Part shown: piece by piece, positions 1-8,236 of the stretch
Layout of the letters: each line of letters opens with the position of its first letter
Position numbering within the stretch: position 1 is the first letter of the stretch
NCBI GenBank assembly: GCA_900544345.1
Contig: UQUR01000008.1
Span: 22,300-86,299 of the forward strand
Length of the DNA stretch: 64,000 bases
Reading direction: 5' to 3'
Source: an uncultured Sutterella sp.
GTDB taxonomy: Bacteria > Pseudomonadota > Gammaproteobacteria > Burkholderiales > Burkholderiaceae_F
Translations under genes and position numbers: made by a program
Notes under the pieces: generated by a model
Databases searched by the model: none
What the model saw: the letters and a program-made list of their open reading frames with translations, nothing else
Told to the model about the DNA's origin: nothing

Positions 1-1208
1 CTGAAGCCATCGCAGACCGCAAAACGAACACCTTTTTCTGCACAGCGGTTACGGATAATTTCAATTTCTTCGTCAGTGTCGGTAGCAAAGTGGTTTAAGC
101 TCACCACAATTTCAGGTCCGAAATGCTTTAAATTCTCAATGTGGGCATCCAAATTGCATAGACCTTTTCTCAAAGCTTCTGGATTTGGCTTGCCAATATC
201 GGCAAGAGGAACTAAACCGTGCCACTTCAAAGCTTTGGTCGAGGTCACTAATACAATGACAGAAGGATTAAGGCCGGCGGCACGGCACTTTATGTTGATG
301 AACTTTTCAGCACCTAAATCGCTGCCGAATCCTGCTTCTGTAATCGCCCAGTCACCCAAGGTCAAGGCTGCTTTAGTTGCTACGACAGAATTGCAACCGT
401 GGGCAATATTGGCAAAGGGGCCGCCGTGCACGAAAGCAAGGTTACCTTCAATCGTTTGAACAAGATTGGGTTTCATCGCTTCCAAAAGCAGGGCCATTAA
501 AGCACCCGTTGCACCTAATTCCTTACAGGTGTAGGCCGAGCCGTCGCGTTTGATGCCGATAACAAGACGATCGATGCGGGCACGTAGGTCATCAAGGTCG
601 TTTGCTAGGCACAACACAGCCATAAGTTCGCTGGCAACAGTGATATCAAAACCGGTTTCGGTCGGAATGCCGTTTGCAGGACCGCCCAACCCTGTGATGA
701 TATTGCGCAGCATGCGGTCATTGACGTCCAAAACACGACGCCAAATGACAGTCTTTAAATCCACTTGTCTTTGATGGCGGGCATTGTCAATCATAGCGGC
801 CAAAAGGTTATTGGTAGCAGTGATTGCGTGGAAGTCACCTGTAAAGTGCAGGTTAATGGATTCCATCGGAAGTACTTGGGAGTATCCGCCGCCGGCGGCT
901 CCGCCTTTCATACCAAAGCAGGGGCCGAGCGAGGGCTCGCGCAGTGCAACAACAGCTTTTTCACCCAAGCGTTTTAAACCTTGAGTTAGTGCGATAGATG
1001 TTGTGGTTTTGCCGGAACCAGCAGGCATGCCGGAAGTGGCCGTGACCAAAATAAGTTTACCGTGAGGCTTACGGTCTTTGTGTAGGCAAACTTTGGCCTT
1101 GTCACGTCCATAGGGTTCAAACTCATCGTCAGACAAGCTGGCACTGTGAGCTAAGTCATCAATGCGAATCAATTTCGCCTCTTGGGCGATTTCGATATCA
1201 GATTTCAT
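1..1208 (-). CDS. fhs: Formate--tetrahydrofolate ligase (partial, C-terminus off the left edge)
   Basis: ATP-dependent ligation of formate to tetrahydrofolate, giving 10-formyl-THF for one-carbon metabolism in the cytosol. The reverse strand is open from the ATG at 1208 to the window edge (about 402 codons of a protein usually near 555). The translation begins MKSDIEIAQEAKLIRIDDL and carries the family's P-loop-like GMPAGSGKTTTSIAL segment at about residue 55, followed by REPSLGPCFGMKGGAAGGG and GDFHAITATNNLLAAMID, all characteristic of Fhs. An SD-like GGAGAG lies just upstream of the ATG. The gene points away from the amidohydrolase at 1511. A hairpin followed by a T-rich stretch lies in its leader. 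Identification is strong; only the C-terminal part cannot be judged. Confidence 0.95.
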   Translation of the reverse strand, partial: MKSDIEIAQEAKLIRIDDLAHSASLSDDEFEPYGRDKAKVCLHKDRKPHGKLILVTATSGMPAGSGKTTTSIALTQGLKRLGEKAVVALREPSLGPCFGMKGGAAGGGYSQVLPMESINLHFTGDFHAITATNNLLAAMIDNARHQRQVDLKTVIWRRVLDVNDRMLRNIITGLGGPANGIPTETGFDITVASELMAVLCLANDLDDLRARIDRLVIGIKRDGSAYTCKELGATGALMALLLEAMKPNLVQTIEGNLAFVHGGPFANIAHGCNSVVATKAALTLGDWAITEAGFGSDLGAEKFINIKCRAAGLNPSVIVLVTSTKALKWHGLVPLADIGKPNPEALRKGLCNLDAHIENLKHFGPEIVVSLNHFATDTDEEIEIIRNRCAEKGVRFAVCDGF

Positions 1209-1510
1209 GAGACTCTCCAAAAGATAAAAGAAAAAAACAAAAACAAAACCCACACAGTCTCAATGAGTAAAACTCAACGAGACAGAGAGCAGACAAGGGA
1301 TTCTGAAGTTGTCTGCAGGATAATTTTTGATGGGAAAAGTATGCCTGAAAATTAGCTTGTAGCGTATAGAGCATCAAATATTTTTCCTTCTGACAAAGCA
1401 TTTTCTCTGTATTTTTGATTTGAGTTGGATTTCGTTAATCTGTTTAGCGTTAGACTTAAAAAGTATGGCAGCTCGTTCTGTTGTTTGGTTTCTTGAATAA
1501 GGAGAGTTTT
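1209..1510. other. Divergent intergenic region between fhs and the amidohydrolase gene
   Basis: This 302-bp stretch holds no convincing gene. On the minus strand the fhs leader contains an imperfect hairpin at 1257-1283 (GTCTC/GAGAC and TGAGT/ACTCA arms with a small internal loop). It is followed towards fhs by a GT/T-rich run (about 1229-1256), giving a terminator-like leader about 50 nt before the start codon. No known folate, SAM or glycine riboswitch pattern was recognised. The promoters for both flanking genes should lie here, but I could not pick clear -35/-10 pairs. Confidence 0.5.
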
Positions 1511-2920
1511 ATGTGGGATCTGCTATTGAAAGGCGCCACAGTTGTTGACCCGCTAAATCGCATTGAGGCGGTCAGAGATGTGGCAATTGAAAACGGCCAG
1601 ATTGCTGAGGTGGGAGTGGATCTCCCCGGGGGCGCTGCCCGAGTAGTCGAGGATTATGCCGGTAAAGTGCTTCAGCCCGGTATAGTGGACAGTCACGTGC
1701 ACCTAGGTGAAATGTGGGGCTCTCCTTTTGGTTTTAAGATGCTAGCTATGGCCGGTGTGACTACGGCTTTGGATATGGCAGGTCCCTTAGATAATGTTTT
1801 AAAGAATATTCCAATTTATGGAGCAGGTATTAACTGCGCCATTCTTCAGTTTGCCTCGCCTCCGTTTACCTTTAAGACCAATGAACCTTCTAAAGCAGAA
1901 ATGGATGCGCTTATTGATCAGTCCATGAAGGAAGGTGCTTTGGGCGTGAAGCTTTTGGGCGGACATTATCCGTTAAAGCCCTCAGTATCTTCTTTACTAA
2001 TTAAAACCGCATTGCAACACGGAGCCTACATCGCTTGGCATGCAGGTACAAGTGAACATGGCTCTAACATTGAAGGTATGCGTGAAGCTGTCGAGTTGAG
2101 CCAAGGCAATTTCTTGCACTTGGCCCACATTAACGCTTACTGCCGCGGAGCCATTCGTCCTGAATTGGAAGAAACCAAGGAGGCAATTGACTTACTTTTA
2201 GCTAATGATCATATTCATTGCGAAAGTTATATCTCTCCGCGCAACGGAACGCGCCTGACTTGTTTCGAAAATGGCAAAGTGCAGTCCAAGGTAACGGGCA
2301 ACTGCTTGAAGCGGTTTGGCTTTACAGATGATCGTGAGGGTATTGAAGCGGCATTTAAGGCTAACAAGGTTTGGGCGGTTTATGATGCGGGCGGCTACTC
2401 TGACCTCGTGACAGGTGAAGAAGGGCTGAAGCTTTGGAAAGAAAATAACACCGATGTGGGCGGATCCTTTAACGTTAATCCTCCGCTTCCTCGTGTGTGG
2501 TTAGCTCAAGCAAAACGCCCTGACGGCAGCTTTGTGGTTGATGCGATATCCACCGATGGCGGCTGCATTCCGCGTAATGTGATCCTGCAACAAGGGCTCT
2601 CTCTTGTGAAGTTAGGCATTCTGACTTTGTCAGAATTTGCTGCTAAGACTTCGCTAAATCCCGCTCGTATGCTGCGGCTGAAGAGTAAGGGCCATTTGAG
2701 CGTAGGGGCAGATGCTGATATAACGATTTATGACTATGATACGCAAAAACCAGTAGCTACTTTTGTCAAGGGTAAGACTGTGTTTAAGAATGGTCATGTC
2801 TACGGTACAAACGGGACGGTTATCTGTACGCAGTACGGTGAAGAGTTCGTTAAAGGGAAAGGTATCCAGACACTAGTCGTGGATCCCGGAGAACCGGTGG
2901 CGCCTCGCTTTGTGGTCTAA
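1511..2920 (+). CDS. Amidohydrolase-superfamily metal-dependent hydrolase (dihydroorotase/deacylase-like)
   Basis: A 469-residue cytosolic TIM-barrel hydrolase acting on a cyclic amide or N-acylated substrate; the exact substrate cannot be told. Visible metal-site motifs are SHVHLGE (HxH after strand 1), a Lys in GVKLLGGHY that could be the carbamylated ligand, His in IAWHAGTSEHG, His in LAHINAY, and Asp in STDGG. The C-terminal part (SLNPARMLRLKSKGHLSVGADADITIYD) is typical of the composite beta-sandwich of dihydroorotase, hydantoinase and D-aminoacylase relatives. The start was set at ATG 1511 because AAGGAGAG lies 5-10 nt upstream; an in-frame upstream extension to 1481 has no ribosome site. 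A 12-bp hairpin follows the stop. Its neighbours (glutamate symporter, aminotransferase, M20 hydrolase) suggest amino-acid or N-acyl compound catabolism. Confidence 0.8.
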   Translation: MWDLLLKGATVVDPLNRIEAVRDVAIENGQIAEVGVDLPGGAARVVEDYAGKVLQPGIVDSHVHLGEMWGSPFGFKMLAMAGVTTALDMAGPLDNVLKNIPIYGAGINCAILQFASPPFTFKTNEPSKAEMDALIDQSMKEGALGVKLLGGHYPLKPSVSSLLIKTALQHGAYIAWHAGTSEHGSNIEGMREAVELSQGNFLHLAHINAYCRGAIRPELEETKEAIDLLLANDHIHCESYISPRNGTRLTCFENGKVQSKVTGNCLKRFGFTDDREGIEAAFKANKVWAVYDAGGYSDLVTGEEGLKLWKENNTDVGGSFNVNPPLPRVWLAQAKRPDGSFVVDAISTDGGCIPRNVILQQGLSLVKLGILTLSEFAAKTSLNPARMLRLKSKGHLSVGADADITIYDYDTQKPVATFVKGKTVFKNGHVYGTNGTVICTQYGEEFVKGKGIQTLVVDPGEPVAPRFVV

Positions 2921-2932
2921 CATTGAAATTAA

Positions 2933-2962
2933 AGGAGGATGCAGTTCTGTCTGCATCCTCCT
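2933..2962 (+). terminator. Strong hairpin after the amidohydrolase gene
   Basis: A perfect 12-bp inverted repeat (AGGAGGATGCAG / CTGCATCCTCCT) with a 6-nt loop lies 12 nt after the stop codon. It has no T-run, so it may act as an mRNA 3' stabiliser or an imperfect terminator. The left arm contains an SD-like AGGAGG that would be sequestered in the stem. Confidence 0.55.
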
Positions 2963-3361
2963 ATGAAGCATCTGTCAGTTGTATTTGCGCAGGGCAAAAA
3001 AAAATGAACCTCAGTCGTCAGATCAGAGGTTCTCAAGGGTCGGTTTTCATTGCTTAAATGATTCAACTAATCCACCCGCGACATTGTGTCGAAACAATGA
3101 TTCAAGCGCCAACATTATGAGTTAATGTCATAATCATTATTTATTTTTTGATGATTAAAGAGCTGTCAACAGAAATTAAAATGTTCAACTAGGTCTCTTT
3201 TTCTCAAGTTCCTACGGTATTTCCCTCAGAACTTCAAAAATTAATTCAGTAATTCCTCTTCCTCTAAGTACTTTCTCCCACACTTTGGCTTTTTCATCAA
3301 TCGAACTCGAGCTATTGTCTTAAATCAATATATTGTTTTTAAATTAACAATGGGGGTCAAA
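2963..3361. other. Intergenic region upstream of gltS
   Basis: About 400 bp without a supported gene. A small inverted repeat (GAACCTC at 3006-3012 with GAGGTTC at 3026-3032) is visible. The rest is AT-rich and presumably contains the gltS promoter, which I cannot place with confidence. Confidence 0.4.
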
Positions 3362-4609
3362 ATGGACTTTGAATTAAAGGACGGTCTGTGGATTCTCAAC
3401 ATTAATATGATTCAAAGCCTGGCTTTGGCGGTAGTGACCTACTATCTTGGAGTTTGGGTGAAAAGCAAGATTTCTCTTCTGGAGCGCCTTTCTATGCCGA
3501 GCCCAGTTGTCGGCGGCATGATTTTAGCCATTATTTTGTCGATTCTTCAGGGATCGGAGATTTTGGTTGTCCATTTTGATTCAACTTTGCAGACCTTATT
3601 GATGCTTGCCTTTTTTACAACGATTGGCATGATGGCGAGCATTAAAGTTGTAAAACAAGGTGGAAAGCTTTTGGTTGGTTTTTTGGTGTCGGTCTCTGTT
3701 TTGGCAGTTTTGCAAAATGTTTTAGGGATGTCCTTAGCTGCTTTGATGGGGTTGGATAAACATTATGGGATTTTAACCGGCGCAGTTTCCATGATGGGAG
3801 GGCTTGGTACATCTGCTGCATTTGGTCCGTATTTTGAGCAAACCTATGGTATTACGGGTGCGACAGCCGTTGCCATTACGTCCGCAACTTTTGGAATGGC
3901 TGCAGCATTAATTTTGGGCGGTCCGTTTGGTGAGTGGCTGATCAGACGCTATAAAATCCATACGCCGCAGCCAGTTGGCGAGCCTGAACCGTCTTTGCAT
4001 ATTCCCAGTGATTTGCAAGCTGACATCGTAGCAAAAGAAGCCGGACATAAACCATCTTTCACTGACGAATTGATGAAAGCTGGGGGCTTGGTAGCGGTCT
4101 GTATGGCTTTGGGAAGTATTGTCTCTGAGTTTTTAGGACAATTTATCACTTTGCCGGCTTATATCGGTTCAATGATTGTGGCTGCGATTGTGCGCAATCT
4201 GATGGATTGTACGAAAAGTCTTAGGATTGACGGTGTCGGTCTTAATGCAGTAGCCGATATTAGTCTGGTGCTTTTTGTGACGATGGCGGTTAATAGTTTG
4301 AAGTTAGCCGAATTAGTAAACCTAGCCATTCCGATGTTGGTGATTTTGCTTGCCCAGGCCGTTCTTGTACTAATCTTTTCGTGGTTTTTCATTTTCCTGC
4401 TTTTTGGAAAGAATTATGACACCGTGATGCTCAGCGTCGGCGGAGTCGGGTTTTCAATGGGGTCAACCGCAAACGGATTGGCGGTGATGCAGGCCTTGTC
4501 GGAAAAATATGGATCCAATGCGCGTGCTTGGTTAATTGTTAGCCTCGTCGGTGCTTTCCTCATTGACCTAATCAATGCGGTGATCATTACTTACATGGGC
4601 ACACTTTAA
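3362..4609 (+). CDS. gltS: Sodium/glutamate symporter
   Basis: Inner-membrane Na+-coupled glutamate importer of the ESS family. The 415-residue product has about ten hydrophobic segments in two inverted halves. The glycine-rich reentrant signatures are visible as GAVSMMGGLGTSAAFGP in the first half and SVGGVGFSMGSTANGLAVM in the second. Length fits E. coli GltS (401). ATG 3362 was chosen over the in-frame ATG at 3350 because GGGGGT lies 5-10 nt before it, while the earlier ATG has no SD. The gene stands alone, followed by a hairpin and tRNA genes. Together with the upstream amidohydrolase and downstream aminotransferase it suggests glutamate or acyl-glutamate use. Confidence 0.93.
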   Translation: MDFELKDGLWILNINMIQSLALAVVTYYLGVWVKSKISLLERLSMPSPVVGGMILAIILSILQGSEILVVHFDSTLQTLLMLAFFTTIGMMASIKVVKQGGKLLVGFLVSVSVLAVLQNVLGMSLAALMGLDKHYGILTGAVSMMGGLGTSAAFGPYFEQTYGITGATAVAITSATFGMAAALILGGPFGEWLIRRYKIHTPQPVGEPEPSLHIPSDLQADIVAKEAGHKPSFTDELMKAGGLVAVCMALGSIVSEFLGQFITLPAYIGSMIVAAIVRNLMDCTKSLRIDGVGLNAVADISLVLFVTMAVNSLKLAELVNLAIPMLVILLAQAVLVLIFSWFFIFLLFGKNYDTVMLSVGGVGFSMGSTANGLAVMQALSEKYGSNARAWLIVSLVGAFLIDLINAVIITYMGTL

Positions 4610-4622
4610 AAATTTTTTAATA

Positions 4623-4656
4623 AGCCCTTGATTTTTTATTAAGGGCTCTATAAAAT
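4623..4656 (+). promoter_or_regulatory. tRNA promoter overlapping the gltS 3' hairpin
   Basis: TTGATT at 4628-4633 and TAAAAT at 4651-4656 are separated by 17 bp, placing the start site about 7 bp before tRNA-Ala. The same DNA contains the inverted repeat AGCCCTT (4623-4629) / AAGGGCT (4641-4647), so the -35 element lies in the arm and loop of a hairpin that could also end the gltS transcript. Confidence 0.6.
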
Positions 4657-4669
4657 GCAAGACTCTTTC

Positions 4670-4745
4670 GGGGGTATAGCTCAGTTGGTAGAGCACTTGC
4701 ATGGCATGCAAGGGGTCAGCGGTTCGAATCCGCTTACCTCCACCA
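4670..4745 (+). tRNA. tRNA-Ala (anticodon GGC)
   Basis: A 76-nt cloverleaf with an encoded CCA end. The acceptor arm GGGGGTA pairs with TACCTCC (one G-U). The D-loop region is TAGCTCAGTTGGTAGAGCA. The anticodon stem CTTGC/GCAAG encloses the loop ATGGCAT, giving anticodon GGC, which reads GCC/GCU alanine codons. The T-arm contains GGTTCGAATC. Confidence 0.95.
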
Positions 4746-4758
4746 AAAAATGATTTGC

Positions 4759-4834
4759 GTCTCCATCGTCTAGAGGCCTAGGACACGACCCTTTCACGGT
4801 CGGTACCGGGGTTCGAATCCCCGTGGGGACGCCA
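4759..4834 (+). tRNA. tRNA-Glu (anticodon TTC)
   Basis: A 76-nt cloverleaf with encoded CCA, 13 nt after tRNA-Ala and probably cotranscribed with it. The acceptor arm GTCTCCA pairs with TGGGGAC. The anticodon stem CGACC/GGTCG encloses CTTTCAC, giving anticodon TTC for glutamate. The T-arm has GGGGTTCGAATCCCC. Confidence 0.96.
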
Positions 4835-4841
4835 GCATATC

Positions 4842-4876
4842 ATCTCATACCGCATCAAGCAGTATGAGATTTTTTA
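4842..4876 (+). terminator. Intrinsic terminator after the tRNA pair
   Basis: ATCTCATAC (4842-4850) pairs with GTATGAGAT (4862-4870) as a 9-bp stem followed directly by a T-run, 7 nt after the CCA of tRNA-Glu. Confidence 0.85.
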
Positions 4877-5004
4877 TTTCTACTTTCAATAAAACAATTC
4901 CAAAGCGGATTTAATCGCTGTTCTTTTTTAGCATATTTTCTAAACAAATGGGATATTAACCAGCAGAGTCCAGTTAATATCCCCATCATCACCGGTCAGG
5001 AAAT

Positions 5005-5793
5005 TTACCAACCATAGAACTCCTTGACAGTTTTCCATGCGACATTTTGTAAGTGTTTAATGTCAGCTTCTTTCAGCGGCTTCTCACAACCGCCTTGATA
5101 TTTGAAGCCCTCGGGGCTCTTCTTAAATAACACCGAATACATCATGGCACCGTAAAGATAGGAACCGGCTGCGGAGGGATGACTCTTATCTTCCTGATGC
5201 ATGATTAAGTCAGGACGCAATTTCAAACTTTCTGCAAAAGCTAAACCAACAGGCAAGACCATGACATGATTGGCATTGCCAGCTTTGATCGTTTCATCTG
5301 CTAACGCCCTGGTATCTTGCGGTTTATCTTGTCTAGCCCAAGTAGCAACCAAAATTGGAACCGCACCGGCTTTGCGGATTGTCTCAGCGTGTAATGCAAC
5401 GTACTTTTGGAACGTTGCTTTGCGTTTGGCATTAATTGGCTCATTACTTTGTCCTTGCAAGAACACCACATCGAACATGGGCTTGCTCTTTGCGTAGGGA
5501 TCCATTTCTTTGTTTGGCGTCAGATAATCTTTGACGTTATGGTAAGAAAGCATCGCAGAACTCATTGTTAGAATTCGAGCTTTCCAAGGTTGCTTGGCTT
5601 CACGCGTCAAGCCTCGAAGATAACTGTGGACGCCGCAGTTGTAGAACGAATAAGAGTTGCCAACAATCAAACCGGTCTTAGGATTGGTAATCCCTAAATC
5701 GGTGACTTCAGGTTGGACTGTATTTTCCAAAGCATTGACTGTCGTTGTAGCAAAAACAGAACTCAGCAACAAAGAAATTAATACTTTTTTCAT
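5005..5793 (-). CDS. Secreted SGNH/GDSL-family hydrolase
   Basis: A predicted periplasmic esterase or acyl-hydrolase of 262 residues. A classical signal peptide is visible (MKKVLISLLLSSVFATTTVNA, cleavage near residue 21). The SGNH catalytic set can be read: block I GNSYSF with Ser47, block III GQSNEP with Asn117, and block V DKSHPSAAG with Asp202 and His205. It lies 38 bp downstream of the LysR-type regulator gene on the same strand, so the two may be cotranscribed. The substrate is unknown; the family covers lipid, carbohydrate-ester and acyl-thioester hydrolases. Confidence 0.75.
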   Translation of the reverse strand: MKKVLISLLLSSVFATTTVNALENTVQPEVTDLGITNPKTGLIVGNSYSFYNCGVHSYLRGLTREAKQPWKARILTMSSAMLSYHNVKDYLTPNKEMDPYAKSKPMFDVVFLQGQSNEPINAKRKATFQKYVALHAETIRKAGAVPILVATWARQDKPQDTRALADETIKAGNANHVMVLPVGLAFAESLKLRPDLIMHQEDKSHPSAAGSYLYGAMMYSVLFKKSPEGFKYQGGCEKPLKEADIKHLQNVAWKTVKEFYGW

Positions 5794-5831
5794 AGATACC
5801 TCGATTAAAAACAGCGGATATCACGTATTAG

Positions 5832-6800
5832 TTAACAGTGTAAATTAAGGTATCTGAATTGTTGTGAAAATTTTCTCCATGGGCTAGTCAAATCAGAGTT
5901 TCCATTTTCTACAATAATCTTCAAAACCTCTTGATAGAGCGGACTGTTCTTATTTTCCGATCTGCAGTAAACATGCGCTTTGGCAACGGGACGGTGCCAT
6001 TGAGGCATCACAGCAGTGACTGAGCCATCTTTGATTTGAGCTCGTACTGTGCCCAGATTCAGATCAATTGCGATGCCTGCACCAGCCAAAAGCATCTCCT
6101 TGCAAGTTGTGGCATCACCGTAATTAATTTTTTCACACTGCCTTAGCTTGAACTCTTCTGTACCATTTTCAATATAGTCGGCGTAATAGGGACTACTTTG
6201 ATAGCGAAGCAGAATCGGACTTTTAATCAGCTCCTCTATCGTTTGGGGAGCGTGATGTTTTTTTAAGAAGTTTTCACTGACCAAAAGAAAGGTGTAGAAG
6301 TCATCGACATAAGTTTCATGCAGCCCGGGTTGCTTAGAGGAGTAAAAACAAAAAGAGAGGTCTGTTTGTTTATTGAGCAACGCCTGAAGTCCTCTGTCAG
6401 CAGAAATTTCAAAGTGAACATCGGGATGCATGGACTCATAATCCAGAAGAGCAGAAAGAATAGGTGTTCGGTCCATATTCACAGGTAGCGATATTCTCAA
6501 TGTGAGGCGTCTTTTTGGGTTTTTCTCTTTACTTATGCTTTGACTCAGTGTTAAAAGTGTTTCGTGATTTTTAATGAGCTCTCTGATGTGAGGTATCAGT
6601 TCCTGGGCGTGAGATGTGAGTACGGCAGGACGAGAGCGCCGGTCAAGAAGGAAAATCCCTAATTCATTTTCAAGACTTGCAAGCATGCGCGAGGCTATCG
6701 GCGGGTCTATCCATAGCTTTTCTGCCGCAAGCTTTAGAGAGCCCATGTGATCAATGGTGAGTAGAAGTTTCCAAGCTAACAGATTGTCAGTCTTTTTCAT
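5832..6800 (-). CDS. LysR-family transcriptional regulator
   Basis: A 322-residue DNA-binding regulator. The N-terminal winged helix-turn-helix is visible (SLKLAAEKLWIDPPIASRML, then LENELGIFLLDRR) at about residues 20-55, followed by a linker helix and a periplasmic-binding-protein-like effector domain from about residue 95. It is transcribed away from the aminotransferase gene at 6908, the usual arrangement for a LysR regulator controlling its divergent neighbour, and a dyad lies between them at 6810-6828. The effector cannot be inferred. The stop precedes the SGNH hydrolase gene by 38 bp. Confidence 0.9.
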   Translation of the reverse strand: MKKTDNLLAWKLLLTIDHMGSLKLAAEKLWIDPPIASRMLASLENELGIFLLDRRSRPAVLTSHAQELIPHIRELIKNHETLLTLSQSISKEKNPKRRLTLRISLPVNMDRTPILSALLDYESMHPDVHFEISADRGLQALLNKQTDLSFCFYSSKQPGLHETYVDDFYTFLLVSENFLKKHHAPQTIEELIKSPILLRYQSSPYYADYIENGTEEFKLRQCEKINYGDATTCKEMLLAGAGIAIDLNLGTVRAQIKDGSVTAVMPQWHRPVAKAHVYCRSENKNSPLYQEVLKIIVENGNSDLTSPWRKFSQQFRYLNLHC

Positions 6801-6809
6801 TTTTGCATT

Positions 6810-6828
6810 AATTGTCTTTTTAACAATT
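6810..6828. promoter_or_regulatory. Candidate LysR-type operator
   Basis: AATTGT-N7-ACAATT is a perfect 6-bp dyad that contains a T-N11-A core (T6813 to A6825). It lies 10 bp upstream of the lysR start codon and about 80 bp upstream of the aminotransferase start. Position and form suit an autoregulatory LysR site, but this is inference. Confidence 0.45.
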
Positions 6829-6907
6829 ATAGATTAAAGATCTGTCATTCTCTTTTAGGGTGTACTTTTCTAAAATAGTTAAAACAAAATTTCCAAGGAG
6901 ACATATG

Positions 6908-8182
6908 ATGCAGGAATACGGTAGTACAGATTTTCCAATGGTTCGATATGTGCCATATATGGGTGTAATTTGGACAGTTAACGAGGCCTCTAAACTGGGC
7001 TTTTATAACGGTCATCCGGATTGGTGCAATGTGGGGCAGGGCCAGCCTGAGGTGGGAACGATTGAAGGGGCGCCTGACCGTATCGAAGACCTTAAACTAG
7101 AGCCCAGTGACGCAGCTTATGGTCCCGTTGGTGGTACGCCAGAAGTCAGAGAAGCAATTGCCGATTGGGTCAACCGTACGTACCGTAAGGGGATGAGCCA
7201 ATATACGGCAGAAAATGTGAGTTTTGCTTGCGGTGGCCGATTAGCTTTGACGCGTTTATATAGCATCTTTAAGGACGGTACTCGTATTGCTTATAAAAAT
7301 CCTGATTACACGGCCTATGAAGACTATCTTTATCCTCTTCGTCACAACTGTGAATTAATTGAGCTACGTGCGCAAGAAAAGGACGGCTTTACCGTTCCGG
7401 TGGATCGTTTTGAAGACTTTATGCACGATGTACGCCCGAACGCTTTTGTATTCTCTAATCCTTGCAATCCGACCGGACAAGTGATTAAAGATGAAGCTAT
7501 GGAGCGCTACATTGATGCAGCTAGAAAGGAAAATTGTTTGCTGGGAGCAGACGAATTCTACGCAACCTTCTCTTATAACGAAGATGGAACACCAGCGGAT
7601 AAGGCTGTGTCTGCGCTGCCTTATGTAAAGGATATTAACCGTGACCCGGTTATTGTCTTTGATGGATTGACCAAAGGTTTCCGTTATCCGGGCTGGCGCG
7701 CCGGTTGGGCAATCGGACCGAAATACTTAATCGAAATGATTAACCGCGCAGCTAGTGCTGTCGACGGGGGACCATCCACCATGGTTCAACGAGGAGTCAT
7801 TAAAGAGCTTGCTCCGGGTCATGCGGAGGCTGAGCTTCTAGCAACACGAAAGGAATTTGCTGTTAAGCGCAAGATGATGATAGAGGGGTTGGCACAGTTA
7901 GGTATTCACACCCCTGCTAATCAACCCTTGGGAACGTTTTATATTTGGGCGAGTATTGAAAACTTGCCCGGCAAGCTTTCTGATGCAGATCAATTTTTCT
8001 ATGCCTGTCTGCAAAAGAAGGTGATTACGGTACCGGGGCACTTCTTCGATGTGCGTCCATTCCGTGTTCGTCCGACAAAAGAACCGTATCGTCACTGGGT
8101 ACGCTTCTCTTATGGTCCTAATCGTCAAACGATCAAGACTGCTCTTGAACGGATCGAGCAAGTTATTAAAGAATACAAATAA
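6908..8182 (+). CDS. PLP-dependent class I/II aminotransferase
   Basis: A fold-type I aminotransferase of about 424 residues that transfers the amino group from an amino acid to a 2-oxo acid. Family landmarks are AYGPVGGTPEVREAIADW near the N-terminus, FSNPCNPTGQV (cofactor-binding Asn), ADEFYATF (Asp to the PLP pyridine N), the PLP lysine in FDGLTKGFRYPGWRAGW, and a C-terminal Arg in WVRFSYG that binds the substrate carboxylate. The start is 6908 (or the adjacent ATG at 6905), placed by AAGGAG at 6895-6900; the longer in-frame start at 6860 lacks a ribosome site. The gene is divergent from lysR and ends in a clear terminator. Substrate specificity is not determined. Confidence 0.85.
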   Translation: MQEYGSTDFPMVRYVPYMGVIWTVNEASKLGFYNGHPDWCNVGQGQPEVGTIEGAPDRIEDLKLEPSDAAYGPVGGTPEVREAIADWVNRTYRKGMSQYTAENVSFACGGRLALTRLYSIFKDGTRIAYKNPDYTAYEDYLYPLRHNCELIELRAQEKDGFTVPVDRFEDFMHDVRPNAFVFSNPCNPTGQVIKDEAMERYIDAARKENCLLGADEFYATFSYNEDGTPADKAVSALPYVKDINRDPVIVFDGLTKGFRYPGWRAGWAIGPKYLIEMINRAASAVDGGPSTMVQRGVIKELAPGHAEAELLATRKEFAVKRKMMIEGLAQLGIHTPANQPLGTFYIWASIENLPGKLSDADQFFYACLQKKVITVPGHFFDVRPFRVRPTKEPYRHWVRFSYGPNRQTIKTALERIEQVIKEYK

Positions 8183-8189
8183 CAACAGT

Positions 8190-8219
8190 AATAACGGGCG
8201 TTAATGCCCGTTATTTTTT
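8190..8219 (+). terminator. Intrinsic terminator after the aminotransferase gene
   Basis: A perfect 10-bp stem, AATAACGGGC (8190-8199) with GCCCGTTATT (8206-8215), and a T-run to 8219. The hairpin covers the possible upstream ATG at 8204, which supports the later start at 8237 for the next gene. Confidence 0.85.
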
Positions 8220-8236
8220 CAGAATTAGGTGGGCCT

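Noticed and set aside
76..984. Several open frames on the plus strand inside fhs
   Set aside because: They are antisense shadows of the clear fhs reading frame on the minus strand.
1481..1510. Upstream extension of the amidohydrolase gene
   Set aside because: No ribosome site; the ATG at 1511 has a good AAGGAGAG and a normal family N-terminus.
8204..8236. ATG at 8204 as start of the M20 gene
   Set aside because: It lies inside the terminator hairpin of the aminotransferase gene; ATG 8237 has its own SD.
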